Source: Gammaproteobacteria bacterium (GTDB lineage Bacteria; Pseudomonadota; Gammaproteobacteria; Enterobacterales; Alteromonadaceae). Taken from it: 64,000 nucleotides of DNA. Under the pieces are notes generated by a model. That model was not told the DNA's origin and did no database searches. It saw only the letters and a program-made list of their open reading frames with translations. The DNA lies in assembly GCA_018222985.1 (NCBI GenBank), contig JAAEZG010000009.1, positions 1 through 64,000 of the forward strand, read 5' to 3'. Position numbers and translations under genes: made by a program. Shown here piece after piece: positions 9,860 to 19,712 of this stretch. The stretch's first letter is position 1. Each line of letters begins with the position of its first letter.

Positions 9860-9897
9860 AGACATCTAACAACAACCCCAATATACTCTCAAAGTAT

Positions 9898-9974
9898 TCC
9901 CCAGTAGCTCAGTTGGTTAGAGCGGTGGACTGTTAATCCATGTGTCGTTGGTTCGAATCCAACCTGGGGAGCCA
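9898..9974 (+). tRNA. tRNA-Asn (GTT), copy 2
   Basis: Identical to copy 1 over all 77 bases including CCA, and preceded by the first copy of the 38-base spacer. No promoter is visible in the spacer, so it should be processed from the common precursor. Confidence 0.97.
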
Positions 9975-10012
9975 AGACATCTAACAACAACCCCAATATA
10001 CTCTCAAAGTAT

Positions 10013-10089
10013 TCCCCAGTAGCTCAGTTGGTTAGAGCGGTGGACTGTTAATCCATGTGTCGTTGGTTCGAATCCAACCTGGGGAGCCA
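10013..10089 (+). tRNA. tRNA-Asn (GTT), copy 3
   Basis: Identical to copies 1 and 2, flanked on both sides by identical spacers. Confidence 0.97.
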
Positions 10090-10127
10090 AGACATCTAAC
10101 AACAACCCCAATATACTCTCAAAGTAT

Positions 10128-10204
10128 TCCCCAGTAGCTCAGTTGGTTAGAGCGGTGGACTGTTAATCCATGTGTCGTTGGTTCGAATCCAACCTGGGGA
10201 GCCA
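10128..10204 (+). tRNA. tRNA-Asn (GTT), copy 4
   Basis: Identical to the other copies. Its last 58 bases overlap, on the opposite strand, the 3' end of the glycosyltransferase reading frame. No terminator is seen after it. Confidence 0.96.
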
Positions 10205-11286
10205 CTTTCAACCTCGTGTAATGCATCTAATAAATGTTCCTGTTGCCACTCCATGTGACACCATTCCATTTGCGACCAGAGATCTGAACTTAATTGATAT
10301 ACCGGCTCTTGCGCCCCATGAGCAAGCCAGCGCGCAACTTCGTCTGCTACGTTCGGCCACTGGCACTGAACTGCCGTTGCTGATGCTAAAAACTCACCGA
10401 GTATATCGCCATCAAGCTTTTTCATAACCGTGGCTAGTCGAGCTTTCTGTAAGCAATTGGCATTGGCTAACTGTTCAAACTGCCCCACTAATGGCTTCAC
10501 TAGCAGCTTTTTGCCAAGCGCCAATGCTTCGCTTGCGGTTTCAAAGCCAGCATTACTAATAATACCCTCGGCCTGCCCCATTGCTTCTGCAAAACCGACT
10601 CGCGAAGGCGCACTATAGCGAATATGACCAATTTGCTGTTCTTCTGCCGCAGGGTGAAAGACATGAAACTGCGCTTGCGGAAAGCGACTCAGCAAACCAT
10701 GAATGGCACCTAGCTCTTCAAATGGCAAATAAACTAAATAGCTACCCTCTACAACGCGCTGACGATTACCACGTTGGTGAATAATTGGGGGCAGCACATG
10801 GGAAGCGTCGTCTAACCAATGCATACCAACGAGGGTTTTGGCCGGCGCAAACCAGCGCAGCAACTGTCGTTGTAATGCTGAAATAGGTAAGCTTGGCGTT
10901 TCTTTATAAAACGCATATTGGCGCCCTAAACCAATAACAGGCTTGCCTTGTAAACGCCCCGCCCAAGCAGTAATGGGCTCATAGTCACTAACGACCAAGT
11001 CATAATCGGCTAATTGTAGCTGCCGTGCGTCACGCCAAAACTGCTGCCAATTATTTCGCGCTAAGGTTTCTCGTACATTCACCTGCCCATGTTGCACCAC
11101 AAACGACAAGCCTTCGCGCCATTGCCAGTTACCGAACACTTCCATGTCAAACAGTTGCTCTTTCGGGCGGCCTGACACTAAATAATCAACCTGTACTTGT
11201 GGATACTTGGCCAAGGCCTCGGCCAAAGCAGCACATCGACTTAAATGGCCATTTCCGGTGCCTTGAATGCCTACTAGAATTTTCAT
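10147..11286 (-). CDS. MJ1255/VC2487-type glycosyltransferase
   Basis: A 379-residue GT-B style glycosyltransferase. The N-terminus ILVGIQGTGNGHLSR is the nucleotide-sugar transferase G-x-GxGH-x-SR loop, and the C-terminal half has the donor-binding segment IISNAGFETASEALALGKK. It likely acts on a lipid or polysaccharide acceptor; the substrate is unknown. The ATG at 11286 overlaps the PAP2 stop as ATGA, so the longer upstream reading is not used. The last 18 or so residues (from about SGSPGW) are encoded by the antisense of tRNA-Asn copy 4, so the natural C-terminus may have been replaced. Confidence 0.82.
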   Translation of the reverse strand: MKILVGIQGTGNGHLSRCAALAEALAKYPQVQVDYLVSGRPKEQLFDMEVFGNWQWREGLSFVVQHGQVNVRETLARNNWQQFWRDARQLQLADYDLVVSDYEPITAWAGRLQGKPVIGLGRQYAFYKETPSLPISALQRQLLRWFAPAKTLVGMHWLDDASHVLPPIIHQRGNRQRVVEGSYLVYLPFEELGAIHGLLSRFPQAQFHVFHPAAEEQQIGHIRYSAPSRVGFAEAMGQAEGIISNAGFETASEALALGKKLLVKPLVGQFEQLANANCLQKARLATVMKKLDGDILGEFLASATAVQCQWPNVADEVARWLAHGAQEPVYQLSSDLWSQMEWCHMEWQQEHLLDALHEVESGSPGWIRTNDTWINSPPL

Positions 11287-11819
11287 ACAACCCCCAATGC
11301 TAGCCATGCTAGTGCTGAACCTAAAAAGGCGCCCGCAGCGATATCTCCGGGATAGTGCACGCCAAGTAATACACGTGATAAGCCCACCGCAACTGCCCAT
11401 ACATAAAACAAGCTAAACCACGCCGGAAAATACGTACTCATAATGCCCGCAAATAAAAATGCGGCCGTGGTATGGCCCGAAGGAAAACTAAACTGGTCGT
11501 GTGCCATAATGACGGCATGAAACGAAGGAAATCTTTGGTATGGCCGCTGCCGTTTGAGCAGCCTTTTAAGTAAGGTGAATAGTGGTATTTCTACTGCAAA
11601 ACCAATAACTAACGTGGTAATAAGCGGCACACTTTCGGTGCCATGAAAACTGGCTAGCAAGCACGCGATAATGGCATAGCTATAGCCGTCACCCGAACGC
11701 GAAATCCAGCGCGTTACCTTATGCCCGCACCAGCGCCTGGCGCGACCATTAAGCCAGTGAAAACTGCGTTGATCAAACTGGCTTAGTCGTCCAACCCAAC
11801 GGGTCATAAAAGCTGTCAT
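11283..11819 (-). CDS. PAP2 family membrane phosphatase
   Basis: A 178-residue integral membrane lipid-phosphatase-like protein. All three PAP2 motifs are present: KRLLKRQRP, FPSGHTT and SRVLLGVHYPGD, which supply the catalytic histidines. Such enzymes dephosphorylate undecaprenyl diphosphate or phosphatidic acid. It is translationally coupled (ATGA) to the glycosyltransferase gene, which suggests both act on one lipid-linked substrate; that is an inference. Confidence 0.9.
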   Translation of the reverse strand: MTAFMTRWVGRLSQFDQRSFHWLNGRARRWCGHKVTRWISRSGDGYSYAIIACLLASFHGTESVPLITTLVIGFAVEIPLFTLLKRLLKRQRPYQRFPSFHAVIMAHDQFSFPSGHTTAAFLFAGIMSTYFPAWFSLFYVWAVAVGLSRVLLGVHYPGDIAAGAFLGSALAWLALGVV

Positions 11820-11965
11820 ACGTTCTCGCCTCTCGTGGCTTGCCGTGCCTGACTTGAACGAAATTTAGCCAATATGAGTAACAGCTCAGTGACAGATTTG
11901 TGAACCTTTCATGACAATGTGCTAGAAAATATCCAACAAATATGAATAACACTACAGTCTATCGG

Positions 11966-11994
11966 TTGTTTCAAAGCGCTAAACATTCGATAAT
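11966..11994 (+). promoter_or_regulatory. Candidate promoter of the rsx operon
   Basis: TTGTTT (11966-11971), 17 bases, GATAAT (11989-11994), 34 bases before the rsxA start. The -35 is weak. Nothing else in the 209-base divergent gap (11820-12028) stands out. Confidence 0.42.
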
Positions 11995-12028
11995 ATCGCC
12001 CATTCATTGCAATCGGACGGAAGCAACC

Positions 12029-12613
12029 ATGGGTGACTACCTACTGCTGTTGGTGGCAACAGTACTAGTCAACAATTTTGTGTTGGTAAAATTTCTAGGG
12101 CTCTGCCCATTTATGGGCGTTTCCAATAAACTGGAAACGGCCGTTGGCATGTCTGCAGCAACCACATTCGTGCTAACACTGGCATCGGTTTCAAGCTATC
12201 TAGTCAGTGAATATATTTTAGTGCCACTTGATCTCATGGCATTGCAGACCTTGAGCTTTATTTTGGTTATTGCCGTTGTGGTGCAATTTACCGAAATGGT
12301 GGTGCACAAAACCAGCCCAACGCTGTACCGTTTACTTGGCATTTTCTTACCGCTTATTACCACCAACTGTGCGGTGCTTGGCGTTGCCTTGCTGAACATT
12401 AATGAACAGCACAACTTTATAGAGTCGATTATTTATGGTTTCGGCGCCGCCGTTGGTTTTTCATTGGTGCTGATATTATTTTCTGCACTACGCGAACGCT
12501 TAGCCGCTGCTGACGTGCCCCTGCCATTCAAAGGCGCTGCTGTTGCGATGATCACCGCAGGCCTTATGTCACTTGCGTTCATGGGCTTTAGCGGACTGGT
12601 GACTAGCACATGA
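12029..12613 (+). CDS. rsxA: Rsx/Rnf electron transport complex subunit A
   Basis: A 194-residue membrane subunit of the Na+-motive ferredoxin:NAD+ oxidoreductase (Rnf), called Rsx where it keeps SoxR reduced. Six hydrophobic segments, starting [20 protein letters not shown] with the conserved LGLCPFMG, and [10 protein letters not shown] near the middle. An upstream in-frame ATG at 11942 would add 29 residues with no family support, so the ATG at 12029 is used. First gene of six, overlapping rsxB as ATGA. Confidence 0.96.
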   Translation: MGDYLLLLVATVLVNNFVLVKFLGLCPFMGVSNKLETAVGMSAATTFVLTLASVSSYLVSEYILVPLDLMALQTLSFILVIAVVVQFTEMVVHKTSPTLYRLLGIFLPLITTNCAVLGVALLNINEQHNFIESIIYGFGAAVGFSLVLILFSALRERLAAADVPLPFKGAAVAMITAGLMSLAFMGFSGLVTST

Positions 12614-13173
12614 CTGTTGTAACTGCACTCATTGTATTAGGCGTATTAGCGCTAGCCTTCGGCTTGGTGTTGGGCTTTGCGGCGGTTCGTTTTCGCGTCG
12701 AAAGCGACCCTATTGTTGACCAAATTGATGCCCTGCTGCCACAAACCCAATGTGGCCAGTGCGGCTACCCAGGTTGCCGCCCCTACGCCGAAGCCATTGC
12801 CAATGGCGATGAAATCAATAAATGTCCGCCAGGCGGCCAAGCCACGATTAATGCGTTGGCTGACTTAATGGGGGTTGAAGCGAAACCGCTCGACTCGGCG
12901 CACGGTGAAGAAGATGTGAAAAAAGTCGCGGTCATTCGAGAAGACGAATGTATTGGCTGCACAAAGTGTATTCAGGCTTGCCCCGTTGATGCCATTTTAG
13001 GCGCCGCCAAGCAAATGCACACAGTTATTGCCCACGAATGCACCGGCTGTGACCTGTGTGTTGAACCATGCCCTGTTGACTGCATTGATATGGTACCGGT
13101 GCCCGTGCGCCCCGACAATTGGCAATGGGATTTACAACAAATACCTGTGAAAAATGTGGAGTCGTCGCACTAA
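12610..13173 (+). CDS. rsxB: Rsx/Rnf complex subunit B (iron-sulfur)
   Basis: A 187-residue membrane-anchored ferredoxin-like subunit. One N-terminal helix (about 5-26), a four-Cys cluster motif (CGQCGYPGC with a later Cys near 72), then two CxxCxxCxxxCP ferredoxin motifs ([12 protein letters not shown] and [12 protein letters not shown]). It passes electrons between cytoplasmic donor subunits and the membrane flavins. It is coupled on both sides: ATGA with rsxA and TAATG with rsxC. Confidence 0.97.
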   Translation: MTVVTALIVLGVLALAFGLVLGFAAVRFRVESDPIVDQIDALLPQTQCGQCGYPGCRPYAEAIANGDEINKCPPGGQATINALADLMGVEAKPLDSAHGEEDVKKVAVIREDECIGCTKCIQACPVDAILGAAKQMHTVIAHECTGCDLCVEPCPVDCIDMVPVPVRPDNWQWDLQQIPVKNVESSH

Positions 13174-14783
13174 TGTCTGCAGCCACGAAAGCGATTGAAG
13201 CCGGTCATATTTGGACCTTCCCGGGGGGCATTCACCCACCGGAGCGTAAAGACCGTTCCAATACCACCCCCATTGAAGTATTGCCGTTGGCGAAACAGTT
13301 TATTGTGCCCATAAAACAGCACTCAGGCCCCGTCGGCGACTTATTGGTGGCCGTGGGCGATAACGTAAAAGCAGGCCAACCCTTAACTCAAGTCGGTATC
13401 AACAATGCCTTGCCGGTACACGTCCCAACCTCAGGTACGGTGAGTGCCATCGGCCCTGGCCGTATTGCCCACCCGTCGGGCCTAACCGACACCGTCATTA
13501 CCATTGATGCGGACGGCAACGACGAGTTTTATAGCTTTACACCGCTCGCCGACTACACCACTTTAAGCCGCGCAGAATTGCTCGACCGCATTCGCCAAGC
13601 TGGCGTCGCTGGTTTAGGCGGCGCAGGCTTTCCAACGGCACAAAAATTAGCGCTGCAACGGCCACTTGATTACCTCATTATTAACGGCGTTGAGTGCGAG
13701 CCCTATATCTCGGCCGACGACCGATTAATGCGCGAGCACGCGCAAACCATTATCGATGGCACAGAAATTCTGTTGCATATTGCCGGTTGCGAGAAAGCAC
13801 TAATCGCCATTGAAGCGAATAAGCCAGAAGCCATTGCAGCATTTGAAGCATTACTGCCCAACTACCCACAACTGGCCTTGCGCGTGGTACCCACCAAGTA
13901 CCCGTCGGGTGGCGAAAAGCAACTTATTCAGTTACTTACTGGCCGCCAAGTGCCGAGCCGTGGGTTGCCTATCGACGTTGGATTAGTCATGCAAAACGTC
14001 GGCACCGCCTTTGCCGTAGCGCAAGCGGTGCTAAACGGTAAGCCCTTAATTGAGCGCGTGGTTACTGTTACCGGTGACAATATCGCCAAGCCAGGAAATT
14101 ACTGGGTACGCATTGGCACCACCGTGGCCGAGCTATTGAACCAGTGCGGCTTTAACCCTGTTGCAGACTCTAAACAAGAACAGCGAGTGATTATGGGCGG
14201 CCCAATGATGGGGTTCACCCTGCCTGACTTAGACGTGCCGGTGGTAAAAATAACCAACTGCATTTTAGTACCGAGCAACCAAGAATTAGCCCCCGCGGCT
14301 GAAGAAATGAACTGTATTCGCTGCGGCGCCTGTGCCGATGTGTGCCCAGCCCAATTACTGCCGCAACAAATGCAGTGGCTAGCCAAAGCCAAAGACTACG
14401 ATGGCTTAGAGCAACAAAACTTATTTGACTGCATTGAATGTGGCGCCTGTGCCTACGTGTGCCCAAGTGAAATTCCGCTGGTTCATTATTACCGTAAGGC
14501 CAAAGCTGAAATTCGAAATATTGCGCGTGAAAAAGCCAAAGCCGAAGTGGCTCGAGAACGCTTTGAAGCACGCCAAGAGCGCCTAGAGCGAGAAAAACAA
14601 GAGCGCCTTGAGCGTCATCGCAAAGCCGCCGAAGCACGTAAAAAAGCCCAAGCAGAGGCAGTTGCCCAAGGCGGTGATAATCCGCAAGACGCCGTGCAAG
14701 CAGCGATTGCTCGTGCCAAAGCACGCAAAGCAGCACAAGCGGCTGCCGCAGCCAAACAAAACCAAGAAGGTGACGACGAATGA
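13173..14783 (+). CDS. rsxC: Rsx/Rnf complex subunit C
   Basis: Peripheral NADH-oxidising type subunit, 536 residues, with a Complex I 51-kDa-like core (GLGGAGFPTAQK near 150, GVECEPYISAD near 172) and two 4Fe-4S motifs: Cys381/384/387/391 and Cys420/423/426/430. The C-terminal 80 residues are a Lys/Ala/Glu/Arg-rich helical tail, much shorter than in E. coli RsxC (740 residues). A longer frame begins at 13119, inside rsxB; the ATG at 13173 (TAATG overlap) gives the conserved start. Confidence 0.95.
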   Translation: MSAATKAIEAGHIWTFPGGIHPPERKDRSNTTPIEVLPLAKQFIVPIKQHSGPVGDLLVAVGDNVKAGQPLTQVGINNALPVHVPTSGTVSAIGPGRIAHPSGLTDTVITIDADGNDEFYSFTPLADYTTLSRAELLDRIRQAGVAGLGGAGFPTAQKLALQRPLDYLIINGVECEPYISADDRLMREHAQTIIDGTEILLHIAGCEKALIAIEANKPEAIAAFEALLPNYPQLALRVVPTKYPSGGEKQLIQLLTGRQVPSRGLPIDVGLVMQNVGTAFAVAQAVLNGKPLIERVVTVTGDNIAKPGNYWVRIGTTVAELLNQCGFNPVADSKQEQRVIMGGPMMGFTLPDLDVPVVKITNCILVPSNQELAPAAEEMNCIRCGACADVCPAQLLPQQMQWLAKAKDYDGLEQQNLFDCIECGACAYVCPSEIPLVHYYRKAKAEIRNIAREKAKAEVARERFEARQERLEREKQERLERHRKAAEARKKAQAEAVAQGGDNPQDAVQAAIARAKARKAAQAAAAAKQNQEGDDE

Positions 14784-15838
14784 CCTTTAAAATAGCGGCT
14801 TCGCCCCACACCCACCAACGCCGTACCACGCAGCAAGTTATGCGCTGGGTGTATTTCGCGTTAATTCCTGGCGTGCTAGCACAAACATATTTTTTTGGTT
14901 TCGGTGTTTATATTCAATTAGCACTAGCTCTGTTAACCGCTTGGGTTGCTGAAGGCTTGTGCATGCGCATGCGTGGCCGCCCTATCGGCCATGCTTGGCA
15001 AGATCACACCGCAATTGTTACCGCGGTATTGCTTGCGGTAAGTATTCCAGCCTTAGCGCCTTGGTGGATTATTGTTATGGGTACGGCGTTTGCCATTGTG
15101 GTGGTGAAACACGTCTATGGCGGCGTGGGGCAAAACTTGTTTAACCCAGCCATGGCAGGCTATGTGTTACTGCTTGTCAGCTTTCCGGTGCAAATGACAA
15201 GCTGGCCTATTCCTGCCGAATTGGCACAAATTCAGGTAAGTATTACCGACACTATCAACCTTATATTCACTGGGTTTACCAGTGCAGGCTACAACCTTGA
15301 GCAACTGCGCATGGGCATTGACGGCATGACCATGGCGACCCCGCTTGATAGCCTGCGCAATGATTTAAATCATCAATTAACCTTAACTGAGGCGCTAAAC
15401 AAGCCTATTTTCGGCGATATCGCGGGTATCGGTTGGGCTTGGGTTAATCTTGCATTTTTAGCGGGCGGTTTAGTGCTCATTAAGCAAAAAATCATTAGCT
15501 GGCATATTCCAGGCGGCCTGTTGGTAGGCTTGCTAGTACCTAGTGCAATTTATTGGCTATTTAACCCCGACCAGGCCATAACCCCAATGCTGCACCTTCT
15601 TAGCGGTGCCACCATGCTGGGTGCATTTTTCATTGCCACCGACCCCGTCACCGCTGCGACGTCCAACAAAGGTCGTTGGGTATTTGGGCTACTCGTTGGC
15701 TTTATTGTGTTTGCTATTCGCACTTGGGGCGGCTACCCCGACGCCGTGGCATTTGCCGTGCTATTAGCGAACATGTGCGTACCAATTATTGACCGCTATA
15801 CCCAACCGGTAGCCTATGGTCACGGAGGTCGCTCATGA
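14780..15838 (+). CDS. rsxD: Rsx/Rnf complex subunit D
   Basis: A 352-residue membrane flavoprotein with about nine or ten hydrophobic segments. Thr278 in the SGAT motif (LLSGATMLGAFF) is the expected covalent FMN attachment site through a phosphodiester bond. GQNLFNPAM and the TDPVTAATSNKGR region are typical of RnfD. It overlaps rsxC (ATGA) and rsxG (ATGA). Confidence 0.96.
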   Translation: MTFKIAASPHTHQRRTTQQVMRWVYFALIPGVLAQTYFFGFGVYIQLALALLTAWVAEGLCMRMRGRPIGHAWQDHTAIVTAVLLAVSIPALAPWWIIVMGTAFAIVVVKHVYGGVGQNLFNPAMAGYVLLLVSFPVQMTSWPIPAELAQIQVSITDTINLIFTGFTSAGYNLEQLRMGIDGMTMATPLDSLRNDLNHQLTLTEALNKPIFGDIAGIGWAWVNLAFLAGGLVLIKQKIISWHIPGGLLVGLLVPSAIYWLFNPDQAITPMLHLLSGATMLGAFFIATDPVTAATSNKGRWVFGLLVGFIVFAIRTWGGYPDAVAFAVLLANMCVPIIDRYTQPVAYGHGGRS

Positions 15839-16497
15839 TTTTAAAAAGCATGCAACGTAATGGGCTTATTTTAGCGGGATTTGCGGTTATTGCGACGTTT
15901 TTGGTGGTCATGACCTCACTGCTGACGAAAAGCGAAATTGAGCGCCAACAACAGCAGGAACTGTTACGCGTTTTAAACCAAATTATTCCAGCCAGTAAGC
16001 ATAATAATGACTTATATGACAGCTGCACGCTCATTAGCCACCCCGATTTAGGTGTGCAGCCTCGCCGTGTTTACCGCGCGCTTGTTGACGGACAGCCAAC
16101 CGCAGCCGCTATGGAAGTGACAGCGCCCAATGGCTACAGCGGTGCAATTCATTTGTTGGTAGCAATGAATGTTGACGGCTCTGTAGCTGGGGTTCGCACC
16201 TTGCAACACCAAGAAACACCTGGGCTTGGTGACAAAATAGAACTGCGCAAGAACGACTGGATTCTTAGCTTTAACGGTCAGCGCGTAAACGGTACTGATG
16301 ATACCCGCTGGGCAGTAAAACGCGACGACGGCATGTTTGATCAATTTACTGGCGCAACTATTACCCCACGCGCCGTCGTGCAAGCGGTGAAACGTGCCGC
16401 TATTGTGTTTGAGAAAGAGCAACAAGCATGGTTTACAGCTCCGGCAAACTGTCATGCGCCCGCCGACACTATTAATACCGTAGGAGAACCGCAATGA
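15835..16497 (+). CDS. rsxG: Rsx/Rnf complex subunit G
   Basis: A 220-residue subunit with one N-terminal membrane helix (about 11-31) and a periplasmic FMN-binding domain. Thr175 in the TGATIT motif is the expected covalent FMN site. [12 protein letters not shown] is typical of RnfG/NqrC. It overlaps both neighbours by four bases. Confidence 0.96.
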   Translation: MILKSMQRNGLILAGFAVIATFLVVMTSLLTKSEIERQQQQELLRVLNQIIPASKHNNDLYDSCTLISHPDLGVQPRRVYRALVDGQPTAAAMEVTAPNGYSGAIHLLVAMNVDGSVAGVRTLQHQETPGLGDKIELRKNDWILSFNGQRVNGTDDTRWAVKRDDGMFDQFTGATITPRAVVQAVKRAAIVFEKEQQAWFTAPANCHAPADTINTVGEPQ

Positions 16498-17183
16498 GCA
16501 CCTACAAAGAACTCACCTGGCAAGGGCTTTGGAACAACAATCCAGCGTTAGTTCAGTTATTAGGCTTATGCCCGTTGCTGGCCGTTACGGCAACGGTAAC
16601 CAACGCATTAGGCTTAGGCTTAGCCACCTTATTGGTCTTAGTTGGCTCAAACATTACCGTGTCGTTAGTGCGTGAGTTTGTGCCAAAAGAAATCCGCATT
16701 CCTGTGTTTGTTATGGTCATTGCCACCTTTGTAACTGTTATTCAGCTACTCATGAACGCGTACGTATATGGCTTGTATCAAGCGCTGGGTATCTTTATTC
16801 CGCTTATTGTGACCAACTGCGCCATTATTGGCCGCGCCGAAGCTTACGCGTCGAAAAGTCCATGGCATCACGCAGCCTTCGACGGCTTAATGATGGGCTT
16901 GGGCTTTACCTTAGTTTTGGTACTATTAGGCGGTATTCGCGAAATTATTGGTAACGGCACCCTATTTGACGGCGCCAACTTGTTACTAGGCGAATGGGCT
17001 GCAGGCCTGCGCATTGAGTTATTCACCGTAGACTACCCATTGCTACTGGCAATATTGCCGCCGGGCGCATTTATTGTTATGGGCTTTATTATTGCCGGTA
17101 AAAATTGGATTGACCAATACCGAGCCGCCCGCGCTGAAAAACCCGAAAAAGTGGTCACGCGTGCGCGCGTCACTTCTCAGTAA
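16494..17183 (+). CDS. rsxE: Rsx/Rnf complex subunit E
   Basis: A 229-residue membrane subunit, homologous to RsxA in mirror arrangement: [11 protein letters not shown] near the N-terminus, [18 protein letters not shown] in the middle, about six helices and a basic C-terminal tail. It completes the A-B-C-D-G-E order. The gap to nth is 19 bases, so nth is probably on the same transcript, as in E. coli. Confidence 0.96.
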   Translation: MSTYKELTWQGLWNNNPALVQLLGLCPLLAVTATVTNALGLGLATLLVLVGSNITVSLVREFVPKEIRIPVFVMVIATFVTVIQLLMNAYVYGLYQALGIFIPLIVTNCAIIGRAEAYASKSPWHHAAFDGLMMGLGFTLVLVLLGGIREIIGNGTLFDGANLLLGEWAAGLRIELFTVDYPLLLAILPPGAFIVMGFIIAGKNWIDQYRAARAEKPEKVVTRARVTSQ

Positions 17184-17202
17184 TGGGTCATATTGATTTG
17201 CT

Positions 17203-17838
17203 ATGAACAAACAAAAACGAATAGAAATACTTGAGCGCTTACGCGCCAACAACCCCAACCCAACCACCGAGCTGGAATACAGCTCAACGTTTGAGTTGTT
17301 GATAGCGGTATTGCTGTCGGCGCAGGCTACCGATGTGGGCGTTAATAAAGCCACCAAACACTTGTTCCCAGCAGCACGCACCCCACAAGCCATGCTTGAC
17401 TTAGGCCTTGAGGGCGTTCGCGACTATATTAAAACCATCGGTTTGTTTAATTCAAAAGCCGAAAACGTTATCAAAACCTGTGAAATATTAGTACGCGACT
17501 ATAACGGTGAAGTACCAGAAAGCCGCGAAGCGCTTGAGGCGTTACCGGGCGTGGGCCGTAAAACCGCGAACGTGGTATTAAACACTGCCTTTGGCTGGCC
17601 GACCATTGCCGTCGATACCCATATTTTTCGCGTCGCAAACCGCACTAAGTTTGCGCCAGGCAAAACCGTTCGTGCGGTAGAAGATCGCTTAGAAAAAGTC
17701 ATACCGAGCGAGTTTAAAGTAGACGCGCACCACTGGTTTATTTTACATGGCCGTTATACCTGTATCGCACGCAAACCTCGCTGTGGCAGCTGTATTATTG
17801 AAGACTTGTGCGAGTTTAAAGACAAAACAGACGACTAA
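17203..17838 (+). CDS. nth: Endonuclease III (DNA glycosylase/AP lyase)
   Basis: Removes oxidised pyrimidines from DNA. It has 211 residues as in E. coli, and every functional residue is at the E. coli position: helix-hairpin-helix LPGVGRKT with Lys120, catalytic Asp138 (VDTH), and the iron-sulfur Cys187, Cys194, Cys197 and Cys203. It follows rsxE closely, and gloA is 14 bases downstream. Confidence 0.97.
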   Translation: MNKQKRIEILERLRANNPNPTTELEYSSTFELLIAVLLSAQATDVGVNKATKHLFPAARTPQAMLDLGLEGVRDYIKTIGLFNSKAENVIKTCEILVRDYNGEVPESREALEALPGVGRKTANVVLNTAFGWPTIAVDTHIFRVANRTKFAPGKTVRAVEDRLEKVIPSEFKVDAHHWFILHGRYTCIARKPRCGSCIIEDLCEFKDKTDD

Positions 17839-17852
17839 TAGGAGTATTTTTC

Positions 17853-18257
17853 ATGCGTTTATTACACACCATGCTTCGTGTTGGCGACATGCAACGTTCA
17901 ATTGATTTTTACACCCAAAACTTGGGCATGAAATTGTTGCGAACAGCTGACAACGAAGAATACAAATACTCGCTGGCTTTTGTCGGTTATGGCGACGAAA
18001 TAGACCACACCGTGCTAGAGCTCACCTATAACTGGGGCGTTAGCGAATACGAACATGGTGGTGCATTTGGCCACATTGCCATCGGCGTCGAAGATATTTA
18101 CGGGTTATGCGATAAACTAAAAGCTGCAGGTGCAGATGTTTACCGCGAGCCAGGCCCAGTGAAAGGCGGCAAAACCATCATTGCATTTGTACGCGACCCA
18201 GACGGTTACGCTATTGAGCTGATTGACCGTAGCGCCAAAAACCCTGGAGATTTATGA
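17853..18257 (+). CDS. gloA: Lactoylglutathione lyase (glyoxalase I)
   Basis: Converts the methylglyoxal-glutathione adduct to S-lactoylglutathione. A 134-residue VOC-fold enzyme with the four metal ligands of the Ni2+-type bacterial enzyme: His5, Glu56, His74 and Glu122. AGGAGT precedes the ATG. It overlaps rnt as ATGA, as in the gloA-rnt pair of E. coli. Confidence 0.97.
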   Translation: MRLLHTMLRVGDMQRSIDFYTQNLGMKLLRTADNEEYKYSLAFVGYGDEIDHTVLELTYNWGVSEYEHGGAFGHIAIGVEDIYGLCDKLKAAGADVYREPGPVKGGKTIIAFVRDPDGYAIELIDRSAKNPGDL

Positions 18258-18913
18258 GCACCGACCAAAGCCCAGAAGTTGACAACGCAACAACCACCAG
18301 CGAGCTGATGAAGAATCGTTTTCGCGGCTACATGCCGGTGGTTATCGATGTCGAAACCGCTGGCTTTAATGCAAAAACCGACGCCCTACTCGAAATTGCC
18401 GCAGTTACACTGCGTTTCAACGACGACGGTACGCTCGTGCCTGATCAAACTTTGCACTATCATATAGAGCCTTTTGAAGGTGCCAACATTGAACAGGCAG
18501 CCATCGACTTTAACGGCATTGACCCACACTCGCCATTGCGCGGCGCGGTAGAAGAATCGGCTGCACTAAAAGAAATGTTTAAGCCCATTCGCAAAGCGCA
18601 AAAAGACGCCGGCTGTCAGCGGTGTATTTTGGTAGGCCACAACGCCACTTTTGATCACGGCTTTGTGATGGCGGCAGCTGAGCGGGCCAATTTAAAACGC
18701 AACCCGTTTCACCCGTTTGTCACCTTCGACACCGCCGCCTTAGCTGCCGTGTTCTTGGGCCAAACCGTATTAATTAAAGCCTGCCAAGCAGCCGGCATTG
18801 AATTTGACAGCAAACAGGCGCACTCGGCCGTATACGACACCGAACGCACCGCCGAACTATTCTGCTACATGGTCAACCGCTACAAAGCCCTCGGCGGCTG
18901 GCCTTTGAGTTAA
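18254..18913 (+). CDS. rnt: Ribonuclease T
   Basis: 3'-to-5' exoribonuclease that trims tRNA and other RNA ends. 219 residues with a DEDDh exonuclease fold: Asp32 and Glu34 in IDVETAGF, Asp in HNATFDHGF, and His/Asp in [12 protein letters not shown]. It is coupled to gloA by ATGA. A dispersed AT-rich repeat begins a few bases after its stop. Confidence 0.96.
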   Translation: MSTDQSPEVDNATTTSELMKNRFRGYMPVVIDVETAGFNAKTDALLEIAAVTLRFNDDGTLVPDQTLHYHIEPFEGANIEQAAIDFNGIDPHSPLRGAVEESAALKEMFKPIRKAQKDAGCQRCILVGHNATFDHGFVMAAAERANLKRNPFHPFVTFDTAALAAVFLGQTVLIKACQAAGIEFDSKQAHSAVYDTERTAELFCYMVNRYKALGGWPLS

Positions 18914-18946
18914 ATACAAAAACGATATTAGATATTGGATATTGGA
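18914..18946 (+). repeat. Dispersed 3'-UTR repeat after rnt
   Basis: Directly after the rnt stop comes AACGATATTAGATATTGG and another ATATTGG unit, in the same orientation relative to the gene as the copies after uvrB and fadR. The GAGCAAGAG part is missing here. Confidence 0.65.
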
Positions 18947-18997
18947 TGCCCGAAAGCTACGCACTCATGTCTGATGTCTCTTTTGAACGAGATGAAT

Positions 18998-19693
18998 ATG
19001 AACAAAAAACTAATGACCGCCCTTGCTCTAACAGGTCTTGCAGGCGCGCCTGCAGCGCAGGCAAAAATACTGTGGCAAGACATCAGCGCCACCTACTTAA
19101 ATGGCTCAAACTATGAAGTTGGCGACACCGACCGCCAAGTTTTCACCTTTGAGCATGCAGCCGGCTACAGCTGGGGCGACTCATTTTTGTTCGTCGACCG
19201 TTTAAAATCTGACAACGGCGACACCGAAACCTATGCCGAAGTGTCACCACGCTTCAAAGTCATGGACTTCAACCCAGACGGCCTATTCAAAGCCGCCTAT
19301 GTGGCGACCACTTGGGAAATCGGCCAAGGTTTCGATAACTACCTCATTGGCTTAGGTACCGACCTAAACGTAACCGGTTTTGATTACTTACAGCTCAATG
19401 CATACCGCCGCAGCAACGAGTTCTACGAAAGTAACTATCAGCTCACCGCTGTTTGGGGTGTGCCTTTTGCAGAAAACTTCTACTACGACGGATTTATCGA
19501 CTGGTCATCAGCAAGCGTGGGCCACGCAGCCGAAATGAATTTTACCTCGCAGCTAAAGTACAACCTTGGCCCGATGATTGGTTACGACAACCGCTTGTAT
19601 GTAGGTATTGAATACGCTCATTGGAATAACAAGTTTGGCATTGACGGCGTCGACGAGCGTAACGTAAATTTACTCATTAAAGTGCACTTATAA
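18998..19693 (+). CDS. Tsx-like outer-membrane protein
   Basis: A 231-residue exported protein: signal peptide MNKKLMTALALTG... ending AAQA about residue 20, then alternating aromatic and polar strands typical of a 12-strand beta-barrel, ending in a hydrophobic strand (VNLLIKVHL). The segment ILWQDISATYLNG resembles the nucleoside-specific channel Tsx/OmpK family (DUF5020-like). Two ATGs are six bases apart; 18998 has better spacing from GAG. The earlier frame start at 18935 lies in the repeat and is not used. Likely role: nucleoside uptake. Confidence 0.72.
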   Translation: MNKKLMTALALTGLAGAPAAQAKILWQDISATYLNGSNYEVGDTDRQVFTFEHAAGYSWGDSFLFVDRLKSDNGDTETYAEVSPRFKVMDFNPDGLFKAAYVATTWEIGQGFDNYLIGLGTDLNVTGFDYLQLNAYRRSNEFYESNYQLTAVWGVPFAENFYYDGFIDWSSASVGHAAEMNFTSQLKYNLGPMIGYDNRLYVGIEYAHWNNKFGIDGVDERNVNLLIKVHL

Positions 19694-19712
19694 AAACAAC
19701 AAGGAACACACC

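Larger units (their letters stand above)
9783..10204 (+). repeat. 115-bp tandem repeat carrying four tRNA-Asn genes
   Basis: The unit is a 77-base tRNA plus a 38-base spacer. Starts at 9783, 9898, 10013 and 10128 give a constant period of 115. The three spacers (from GACATCTAAC to CTCAAAGTAT) are identical, so the expansion is recent or kept identical by recombination. The fourth tRNA is followed by different sequence belonging to a minus-strand gene. Confidence 0.97.

Noticed and set aside
9648..9881. A minus-strand reading frame of 77 codons across tRNA-Asn copy 1
   Set aside because: It is the antisense of a tRNA and its promoter; such frames are a known source of false proteins.
14215..14829. 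A 204-codon minus-strand frame opposite rsxC
   Set aside because: It is opposite a well-supported gene with conserved motifs; GC-rich codons leave long shadow frames.
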